Source: Bradyrhizobium sp. CIAT3101 (GTDB taxonomy: Bacteria > Pseudomonadota > Alphaproteobacteria > Rhizobiales > Xanthobacteraceae). From it: a stretch of 64,000 nucleotides of DNA. The notes beneath the pieces are model-generated. The model was not told the DNA's origin and did not search any database. It saw nothing but the letters and a program-made list of their open reading frames with translations. Location: NCBI RefSeq assembly GCF_029714945.1, contig NZ_CP121634.1, positions 4,423,001-4,487,000 of the forward strand. Reading direction: 5' to 3'. Within the stretch, counting starts at the first letter, position 1; each line of letters starts with the position of its first letter. The position numbers and the translations under genes were made by a program. Below are positions 55,628 to 64,000 of this stretch, piece after piece.

Positions 55628-55840
55628 TCACCGCAACTTGCGGACGTGAACATTGATATCAAGATCGATGTTGCTGACGCAGGTCTGAGTGGTTCGGTGA
55701 GAGCCACCCTCGTGCCAGCGGCCCTCGTAGACGCATGTCACCTGTTGCTCGGCGAGGATGGCTTTGCGGAAGAGCGTATAGTTGCGACTGCGCATTGCTC
55801 TATCGAGGTCGGTGATCTGGCCCTGTCGAATATGACGCAA
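55628..55840 (-). pseudogene. Short relic of a conserved small-protein family
   Basis: A 70-codon frame with LFRKAILAEQQVTCVYEGRW, which resembles the start of about 100-aa bacterial proteins reading like ILxxQQVTCxYxGxxRExCPH (from memory). After YEGRWHEG the similarity stops and the tail is unrelated, suggesting truncation or frameshift. Low certainty. Confidence 0.35.
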
Positions 55841-55870
55841 CAGGGCATGGAAAGAAGAAGCCGGTCCGCT

Positions 55871-56434
55871 CTAGGATTTCCACACGGTCTCCTCGGTCCA
55901 TCCGAGGTCGGCGAACTCGGCTGCCCTGAGTGGCGCTTCACCCTCCGCGAAGAACTCATCAAGCTGAGGCGGCGCGACGGCCGTTTCCGACAGCATGGCG
56001 TGCACCTGCCCGCGGTGATGGATCTGGTGCTGGAACAGATGCATCAGCAGCCGATCTCGGCGTTCGACCTGGACGGATGTGTTGCGATTGATCCGGACGA
56101 AGCCGTCGAGAAGCTCGGGCGTCAGCGCATCGCAAATGGAGAGCAGGCGCTTGTCCATGGCGGCCTGGGCCGGCTCCAGCTCGGAAAGCGAGGGATACGG
56201 CACCTCGTTCTCCCAGGCGCGCGGTCCGAGCCAGCCGTCCTCCAGTGCATCGATGTAGAAGAGATCGATGACATAGATGTGGTTCAGTGTGCGTTGAACG
56301 CTCGGGAAGAAGCCGGTTCGCCCGGCTTCGAACTCGGCCTGGCTGAGACCGGCGCAAGCGGTGAGAAGGCGATGGTTCGCCCACGCATTGTTGTGGGCGA
56401 AGGCGCGATAGGTTTGCACAAGTCCAGCGGACAT
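55871..56434 (-). CDS. DinB-family protein
   Basis: A 187-aa four-helix-bundle DinB/YfiT protein. Start TYRAFAHNNAWANHRLLTAC with the typical NxWAN helix, then RTLNHIYVIDLFYIDALEDG, and the metal-type HLFQHQIHHRGQVHAMLSE. GGAGGAAG upstream of ATG 56434 is strong. These proteins are thiol- or metal-dependent transferases of mixed function; the name derives from damage-inducible genes. Third in a possible uvrA-barstar operon. Confidence 0.9.
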   Translation of the reverse strand: MSAGLVQTYRAFAHNNAWANHRLLTACAGLSQAEFEAGRTGFFPSVQRTLNHIYVIDLFYIDALEDGWLGPRAWENEVPYPSLSELEPAQAAMDKRLLSICDALTPELLDGFVRINRNTSVQVERRDRLLMHLFQHQIHHRGQVHAMLSETAVAPPQLDEFFAEGEAPLRAAEFADLGWTEETVWKS

Positions 56435-56482
56435 GTCGGTCTTCCTCCGGGATCAACGCCAAACCGCCTGCACGTTCCGATC

Positions 56483-56869
56483 CTACGAGCTTTCACTGGA
56501 TCGAAGTAGCCACAAGACCTGGTCACGGTATTGGGCTGGGAAAACGATCGAAAGCGGATGTTGCTCCGACCTCGACATCTTGCGGGTGGCGCTGTTCAGT
56601 ATGGCAACGTAGACGATTGCGTTCCGTACATCGTCAACGAGCGGCAGGTCGTCGTGTTTCACGAGTACCCGGCCAGTTGGCAACCAGGATAGATCGCAGA
56701 TGCACTCCTCGAGCGCATCCCAATTTCCTCCAAAATAGTCCGGAAATCTGAGTTGCGTCGCGATCGTGGCTAGAAGCGCCGTCTTGTGCGCGATCTTTCT
56801 AGGGACGTTGGCGCGTACGGCAGCGTCGGGAGATGCGACATCATCTCCAAATTCAAAACCGTACGGCAT
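56483..56869 (-). CDS. Barstar-family (barnase inhibitor) protein
   Basis: A 128-aa barstar-like protein. The family core is FPDYFGGNWDALEECICDLS then WLPTGRVLVKHDDLPLVDD, matching the barstar loop and helix that plug an RNase active site. Its start is 7 bp after the uvrA stop, with GGAG overlapping the uvrA stop codon, suggesting translational coupling. No barnase-like RNase gene or toxin partner is visible nearby. What it inhibits is unknown. Confidence 0.85.
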   Translation of the reverse strand: MPYGFEFGDDVASPDAAVRANVPRKIAHKTALLATIATQLRFPDYFGGNWDALEECICDLSWLPTGRVLVKHDDLPLVDDVRNAIVYVAILNSATRKMSRSEQHPLSIVFPAQYRDQVLWLLRSSESS

Positions 56870-56876
56870 CGCGTCG

Positions 56877-59858
<2,982 letters not shown>

Positions 59859-59956
59859 CCGAGTTGCCCTCAAGGAATCCCAAAGGTGCGCGATCGCGCC
59901 GACATAAAAGGCGCGCTTCGCCCGGAACCGGGATCGGCGCCGATGGGGTTGCCAGC

Positions 59957-59971
59957 GAACGTAGGAAGAAC
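59957..59971 (-). promoter_or_regulatory. LexA (SOS) box upstream of uvrA
   Basis: Plus strand GAACGTAGGAAGAAC, which on the uvrA strand reads GTTCTTCCTACGTTC, an exact fit to the alphaproteobacterial SOS box GTTC-N7-GTTC. It is 99 bp before the uvrA start. The rest of 59859-60180 contains no gene; it holds this site and the terminator at 60072. Confidence 0.8.
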
Positions 59972-60071
59972 GGAGACGGATTTCCAGAGGGACTTGCGAA
60001 TCGTCAACGGATTGTTGGCGCGCTGGCGGGACTTGGCAGTGACTTGGCAGTAGCGCGCCGTCCGGAACAAG

Positions 60072-60100
60072 CGAAGGGCCAGCGCAAGGCCGGCCCTTCG
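60072..60100 (-). terminator. Stem-loop below the first omp gene
   Basis: CGAAGGGCC and GGCCCTTCG form a nine-base stem. No T-run on the minus strand, so less certain than the terminators of the other three genes. Confidence 0.5.
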
Positions 60101-60180
60101 TTCGCGCTTGGATGCGGATTTGGGGCAATCCGCGCACGACCAGGACCTTGGAGGAAGTCCTTTTTCGGAGCGTATCTCGC

Positions 60181-60936
60181 TCAGTATTTGGCGACGACCG
60201 GGCCGCCCCAGCGATAGTTGACGCGGATCAGCCCGATGTCGATGTCCTGGCCGATCCGCTCGGTGCGACCGGGCGGAACGAGCGCAGCGCCGGCGAGATC
60301 GCCGCCGTGATGGCCGAGGAACAGATGGTCGTACTCGCCGCCGACCGACCAGTTTTCCGCAAAGGCATATTCCACGCCGAAGCCCGCGCTGTAGCCCCAG
60401 CGGGTCTGGCTGAGTGTGTTGGACACGACGCCGACGCCCGGAACGAACTCGTCGTATTTGTCGTGAGCGACCGCTGCACCCGCCTTGCCGTAGAACAGCA
60501 CGCTGTTCACGGTGTAGCCGAGCTGGCCGGTGAACAGACCAAAGCTGTCGATCCTGGTGCGGTTGTTCAGCGGCGCCAGCACCAGGCTGACATTGTTGCC
60601 CTTGAAGTCGGCCCAGTTGCCCTGGCCTTCCACGCCGAGCACCCAGTGCGCCTTCTGCCAGCGATAGCCGAGCTGGGCACCGACCGTGCCGCCGCTGGCA
60701 TTGTGGCAGCCTTCGCCGACGGCCGGATTGATCGCAACGCCGCTGACGGCAACAACGCTCCAGCAGGCATGGCCGAGGCCGCCGCCGCCATTGATGCCGC
60801 CATAGACGCCGGTCCATTCGAGGGCGGGTACGGGTGCCACCGGCGCTTTGGAATAGAGCGGGAGATCCGCAGCAACGGCCGGTGCAAGCGCACCGCATGC
60901 GAACAGGCTGATCGCAGCCACTGCCCAAGTCTTCAT
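60181..60936 (-). CDS. Outer-membrane beta-barrel protein (Omp25/31 type), paralogue 1
   Basis: A 251-aa outer-membrane barrel. Signal peptide [20 protein letters not shown], then [20 protein letters not shown], the family lead, and the end [14 protein letters not shown] with the C-terminal aromatic needed for BAM recognition. Two Cys flank an extracellular loop (HACWSVV and [10 protein letters not shown]). Closest in the array to paralogue 2. Most diverged signal sequence of the four. Confidence 0.9.
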   Translation of the reverse strand: MKTWAVAAISLFACGALAPAVAADLPLYSKAPVAPVPALEWTGVYGGINGGGGLGHACWSVVAVSGVAINPAVGEGCHNASGGTVGAQLGYRWQKAHWVLGVEGQGNWADFKGNNVSLVLAPLNNRTRIDSFGLFTGQLGYTVNSVLFYGKAGAAVAHDKYDEFVPGVGVVSNTLSQTRWGYSAGFGVEYAFAENWSVGGEYDHLFLGHHGGDLAGAALVPPGRTERIGQDIDIGLIRVNYRWGGPVVAKY

Positions 60937-61021
60937 GTCGCGTCCCCAACTCGCCGAACCAATTCGCGAGCGCCATGCGCGCGCCTTACGATTCCTTGAC
61001 GGTTCGGCGCATCGGGGCGCG

Positions 61022-61053
61022 AAAACAAAAAGGCCGGCGCGAGGCCGGCCTTT
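61022..61053 (-). terminator. Terminator of omp paralogue 2
   Basis: Minus-strand hairpin AAAGGCCGGC / GCCGGCCTTT followed by TTTTTGTTTT. Almost identical to those at 62021 and 62954. Confidence 0.85.
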
Positions 61054-61094
61054 CGTAACGTGATGACGTCAGAGCCGAAGCTCAAAACGTCAGA

Positions 61095-61847
61095 TCAATA
61101 CCTGGCGACCACCGGGCCACCGAAGGTGTAGTTCACGCGAACCGTGGCCATATCCACGTCCTGCTTGATGCTGTCAGCGCGGAAGGGCAGGCCAAACGCG
61201 GTGAAGCTGTCGGTGTGCTTGCCCATGAACAGGTGGTTATATTCGACGCCGACCGACCAGTTCGGTGCGAAGCCGAACTCGATGCCGGTACCAACGGCGC
61301 CGCCCCAACGCGTTTCGCTTGCTGAGCCGAAGGTGACACCAGCCAGAGTGCCGCTGAACTTGTTGTGGGTGACGGCCGCGCCGCCCTTCACGTACCAGAG
61401 CACGTTGTTCCAGGCATAACCCACCTGGCCGGTGAAGAGGCCGAGGGCGTCGATCTTGGTATTGTTCACCAGCGGGAAGAAGGCGGCCGGCGAGCTCGTG
61501 TTCGAACCCTTCAGATCAGCCCAATCGCCCTGCGCTTCGAGGCCGAACACCCAGTTGGTGGCCTGCCAGCGATAACCGATCTGGCCGCCGACGAGGGCGC
61601 CGGTCGCATTATGGCAACCCTCGCTCGTCGTGGGGACGGCGACGCCACCGACACTGGTCGTATCCCAGCAATTGTGGCTCGAGCCGCCGCCGGCGTTGCC
61701 GCCGATGTAGAAGCCGTTCCAGTTGTAGATCGAAGCCACGGCCACCGGGGCCTTGGTGTAGGGGCGTGCGGCGAGATCTGCGGCCATCGCGGGGGCGACT
61801 GCGCTCACTGCGAGCAAGCTGACGGAAGCGAACAAAATATTCTTCAT
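61095..61847 (-). CDS. Outer-membrane beta-barrel protein (Omp25/31 type), paralogue 2
   Basis: A 250-aa barrel. Signal peptide MKNILFASVSLLAVSAVAPA, then the lead AADLAARPYTKAPVAVASIY shared with paralogues 3 and 4. End VRVNYTFGGPVVARY. Cys pair HNCWDTT and SEGCHNATG as in paralogue 1. Strand pattern with GYRWQATNWVFGLEAQGDWA fits an eight-strand barrel. An operator-like dyad lies about 100 bp upstream. Confidence 0.92.
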   Translation of the reverse strand: MKNILFASVSLLAVSAVAPAMAADLAARPYTKAPVAVASIYNWNGFYIGGNAGGGSSHNCWDTTSVGGVAVPTTSEGCHNATGALVGGQIGYRWQATNWVFGLEAQGDWADLKGSNTSSPAAFFPLVNNTKIDALGLFTGQVGYAWNNVLWYVKGGAAVTHNKFSGTLAGVTFGSASETRWGGAVGTGIEFGFAPNWSVGVEYNHLFMGKHTDSFTAFGLPFRADSIKQDVDMATVRVNYTFGGPVVARY

Positions 61848-61946
61848 TTCAACCTAATCCCCAGTTTCTGCTTGGCCGTCCCGTGTAGCGGAAGGGCATC
61901 GGACTCGAAGGTCCGTTCGCCTATGTCTAGCGCAATTAATCTACAG

Positions 61947-61970
61947 GTTGTGTGCCCGATAAGCCACAAC
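61947..61970 (-). promoter_or_regulatory. Dyad GTTGTG-N12-CACAAC upstream of omp paralogue 2
   Basis: Six-base inverted arms separated by 12 bases, centred about 110 bp before ATG 61847. The same arrangement stands before paralogue 3 (62886-62909). Size and symmetry suit a dimeric regulator, but part could be a promoter -35 element. No regulator assigned. Confidence 0.5.
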
Positions 61971-62020
61971 ATGCGGGAAAGCGCCTCCATCGAGATGACG
62001 GTTCGTCGCACCGGGCGGCG

Positions 62021-62052
62021 AAAACAAAAAGGCCGGCACAAGGCCGGCCTTT
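62021..62052 (-). terminator. Terminator of omp paralogue 3
   Basis: AAAGGCCGGC-ACAAG-GCCGGCCTTT stem-loop with TTTTTGTTTT on the minus strand, matching the terminator at 61022 except in the loop. Confidence 0.85.
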
Positions 62053-62092
62053 CGTAACGTGATGGCGTAAGAGCCGAAGCCCGGTACTGAAC

Positions 62093-62779
62093 TCAGTACT
62101 TGGCGACGATCGGGCCGTTGAAATGATAGTTCACGCCGACCTGCACGGTGTGGAAGTTGAGCGTGCCGGTGGGCAGAGCGCCGGTGAAGTAGGTCTCGCC
62201 GCCGAGGCTGCGATAGAGGTACTCGCCCTTGACCGACCACTGCGGAGCGAAGAACGCCTCGACGCCCGCGCCGACGGTCCAGCCGGAGTGGAACTTGCTG
62301 TCCGACGCGGACACGCCGAGCGCGGAGAGGGTGATCTTGTTGTCGATCCAGGCGTAGCCGCCGGTGCCGTAGACCAGGACGTTGTTGATGGCGTAGCCGA
62401 TGCGGCCGCGCACGGTGCCCATCGCGTCGGTCTTGGAGCTGGCGGTCGCGGTCACGACGCCGAAGCCGGGGACGACGGTCGCGCCGGTCGCCGAAGCACT
62501 GACATCGGCCCAGGCGCCGTCAGCCTCGACACCGAACACAACGTTGCCGGTCTGCCAGTTGTAGCCGGCAGTGCCGCCGACGAAGCCACCCTGCATCCGC
62601 GGGCTGCCCGAATCTTCCCAAGCGCCGCCGCCGACGATACCGAGGTAGAAGCCGGTCCAATTGTAGACCGAAGCCACGGCCACCGGAGCCTTGGTGTAGG
62701 GGCGAGCCGCCAGGTCGGCAGCCGAAGCGGCGCCAGTGAGGGCGAGCAGAGCGGCCGAAGCCAACAAGATCTTCTTCAT
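62093..62779 (-). CDS. Outer-membrane beta-barrel protein (Omp25/31 type), paralogue 3
   Basis: A 228-aa barrel, the shortest of the four. Signal peptide MKKILLASAALLALTGAASA, then ADLAARPYTKAPVAVASVYN. Barrel features include GGTAGYNWQTGNVVFGVEAD and GRIGYAINNVLVYGTGGYAW; ends VGVNYHFNGPIVAKY. No Cys in the mature part. Met 62779 is fixed by the signal peptide. Confidence 0.92.
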   Translation of the reverse strand: MKKILLASAALLALTGAASAADLAARPYTKAPVAVASVYNWTGFYLGIVGGGAWEDSGSPRMQGGFVGGTAGYNWQTGNVVFGVEADGAWADVSASATGATVVPGFGVVTATASSKTDAMGTVRGRIGYAINNVLVYGTGGYAWIDNKITLSALGVSASDSKFHSGWTVGAGVEAFFAPQWSVKGEYLYRSLGGETYFTGALPTGTLNFHTVQVGVNYHFNGPIVAKY

Positions 62780-62885
62780 ATTCAACAAATCCCAGTCCCA
62801 GTTTCTGTTTTGGACTTCCGTGCGTCGGAAGCAGTATCGGACGCTGTGGTCCAACTGACGTCGGCTTACACCACTGAAGCCGCAA

Positions 62886-62909
62886 GTTGTGTCTCTCAAA
62901 TGCCACAAC
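62886..62909 (-). promoter_or_regulatory. Dyad GTTGTG-N12-CACAAC upstream of omp paralogue 3
   Basis: Same arms and exactly the same 12-base spacer as at 61947, about 118 bp before ATG 62779. Spacer sequences differ, so arms appear specifically kept. Found only before paralogues 2 and 3. Confidence 0.5.
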
Positions 62910-62940
62910 AGATACAAAATGTAACAGTCGCTGACCTATA

Positions 62941-62955
62941 GTTCCCATCGGGAAC
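62941..62955. promoter_or_regulatory. Palindrome GTTCCC-ATC-GGGAAC
   Basis: A perfect six-base dyad next to the terminator of paralogue 4 and upstream of paralogue 3. It might be an operator or a part of a terminator structure. Confidence 0.3.
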
Positions 62956-62989
62956 AAAAAACAAAAAGGCCGGCACAAGGCCGGCCTTT
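62954..62989 (-). terminator. Terminator of omp paralogue 4
   Basis: AAAGGCCGGC-ACAAG-GCCGGCCTTT (62965-62989) with an A-rich plus-strand tract giving TTTTTGTTTTTTG on the minus strand. Confidence 0.85.
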
Positions 62990-63013
62990 GATTCCTGAAT
63001 GGTTTCAGATGGA

Positions 63014-63784
63014 TCAGTACTTCGCGACGACGGGCGTCCCCCAATTGAAGTGGTAGTTCACGCCGGCCTTGATGGTGTGGATCGTGTCGTTCCACTCCGA
63101 GCGATTCGCCACCACGGGCGAGTACTGGATCGTGCTCTTGCCGAGGTCGATGTAGTTGTACTCAACCTTTGCCGACCAGTTCGGAGCGAACATGTACTCC
63201 ACGCCGGTACCGAGGGTCCAACCCCAGCGCCAGTCGTTCTGGACGAAAGTGTTGGCCGCGCCGCCGTTGAGGGCTGCGTCATAGCGGTGCTGAATATCGC
63301 CGACGGCCGCACCGCCGCTCACGAACCAGAGCGCCGGTCCCCAGGCGTAACCAACGCGGCCCTTGATGTCTCCGAAGCCGCGCAGCTTGGTGGCGTAGCT
63401 GTCGCCGAGGTTCGGCGGACCAACATTGATCACCGACGACCGACCGCTGATGTCGGCCCAGTGATAATCGCCCTCGAGACCAATGACGAAGGCGCCCATC
63501 TGCCAATTGTAACCGGCGACGCCGCCGACGAAGCCGCCGCTGGTGTCGTAGTTCTGCGATCCGACGAAGGCAGGCGTATTGGGGGCAAGGAAATATGTTT
63601 CGTTGCTTCGGCCCCAGCCACCGCCGCCCTGAACACCGAGATAGAAGCCAGTCCACGTGTAGATGGGAGCAGGTGCCACAACTGGCGCCTTGGTGTAGGG
63701 GCGTGCCGCCATATCAGCTGCGCTTGCGGGAGCCGACAAGCCCAACGCAACGATACCGATTGCTCCAAACAGAATTTTCTTCAT
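63014..63784 (-). CDS. Outer-membrane beta-barrel protein (Omp25/31 type), paralogue 4
   Basis: A 256-aa barrel. Signal peptide MKKILFGAIGIVALGLSAPA, then ADMAARPYTKAPVVAPAPIY. Barrel features GVAGYNWQMGAFVIGLEGDY and KVEYNYIDLGKSTIQY; ends VNYHFNWGTPVVAKY. No Cys. Transcript leader carries a stable hairpin (63803-63830). The upstream 63831-64000 has no other clear signal. Confidence 0.92.
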   Translation of the reverse strand: MKKILFGAIGIVALGLSAPASAADMAARPYTKAPVVAPAPIYTWTGFYLGVQGGGGWGRSNETYFLAPNTPAFVGSQNYDTSGGFVGGVAGYNWQMGAFVIGLEGDYHWADISGRSSVINVGPPNLGDSYATKLRGFGDIKGRVGYAWGPALWFVSGGAAVGDIQHRYDAALNGGAANTFVQNDWRWGWTLGTGVEYMFAPNWSAKVEYNYIDLGKSTIQYSPVVANRSEWNDTIHTIKAGVNYHFNWGTPVVAKY

Positions 63785-63802
63785 TACAGTCTCCCCAATG
63801 TC

Positions 63803-63830
63803 GACCGCTCCAAAGGTCCCCGGAGCGGTC
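63803..63830 (-). promoter_or_regulatory. Leader hairpin of omp paralogue 4
   Basis: GACCGCTCC and GGAGCGGTC make a perfect nine-base stem around a ten-base loop, 18 bp before the start codon; GGGGAGA, the ribosome binding site, lies just beyond it. It resembles the 5' hairpins that stabilise abundant omp mRNAs, though a regulatory role is unproven. Confidence 0.5.
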
Positions 63831-64000
63831 AGTCAGGCGCGACGCCCAAATGAACAATTTCGAGGCAACCTTACGCGCATCTCGAGGTGGAGTCCGTCTC
63901 CGGAATGCAACACTTGCCGGCCAATCGAAGACCGCGCAAGTTGATGAATGTTAAGAAGTTTTTGGCGTTTTAGGGAACTCGGGAAAGTTCCAATTCATCG

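Noticed and set aside
56483..56869. Barstar as half of a local toxin-antitoxin pair
   Set aside because: No RNase or other toxin-like gene lies next to it; uvrA and DinB flank it, so a local TA pair is not supported.

Overview
The window is GC-rich alphaproteobacterial chromosome. Gene order, protein families and intergenic repeats point to a slow-growing member of the Nitrobacteraceae, most likely Bradyrhizobium or a near relative. Supporting signs are the run argS - SPOR protein - nagZ relic - scpA - scpB - tatABC - serS - surE - pcm - LysM/M23 - yajC - secD - secF, an array of Omp25/31-type beta-barrels ending in VA(K/R)Y, and several repeat types I recognise from Bradyrhizobium genomes. 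The genus is an inference; no 16S gene or species marker is present. I see no rRNA, tRNA, transposase, phage, CRISPR array, conjugation genes or symbiosis genes.

Layout. 1-6.8 kb: the end of a hybrid histidine kinase, two alpha/beta hydrolases, an acetyltransferase and small unknown proteins, two of which are bracketed by a short direct repeat. 7-29.6 kb: a housekeeping block with erpA, dgt, argS, an envelope SPOR protein, a wrecked nagZ overlapping scpA, scpB, tatABC, serS, surE, pcm, a LysM/M23 amidase-activator-like lipoprotein, a DUF815 ATPase, yajC-secD-secF, two homologues of mitochondrial complex I assembly factors, and threonine dehydratase. 29.6-35.5 kb: a class V aminotransferase divergent from a LysR regulator, followed by a likely LysR-controlled catabolic operon (type III CoA-transferase, HMG-CoA-lyase-like enzyme, organic-acid MFS carrier) with a candidate operator in front. 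35.6-49 kb: CAP protein, a kinase-like protein fused to an ANL-ligase C-terminal domain downstream of trmFO, a lytic transglycosylase, small stress or envelope proteins, two NATD1-like acetyltransferases, a TPR protein, and an acyl-CoA synthetase with a PCC-domain partner. 49.2-54 kb: a five-repeat DUF1217 protein, a long non-coding Bradyrhizobium repeat, and an SRPBCC plus beta-propeller pair. 54-60 kb: nucleoside hydrolase, HAD phosphatase, and uvrA with a clear alphaproteobacterial SOS box, followed within 7 bp by an orphan barstar and then a DinB-family protein. 60-64 kb: four tandem outer-membrane beta-barrel paralogues; three have near-identical terminators and two share a dyad-symmetric upstream site.

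I found no classical defence or biosynthetic system. The least explained items are the kinase/AMP-binding-C fusion (36.2-37.3 kb), the SOS-linked uvrA-barstar-DinB operon, the nagZ relic whose frame is kept open into scpA, the GTTGTG-N12-CACAAC site in front of two omp genes, and the repeated coding tail near 4.5 and 5.8 kb. Starts were chosen by Shine-Dalgarno match, signal peptide position and operon spacing. Sigma-70 promoters were not called except where a specific motif was visible.
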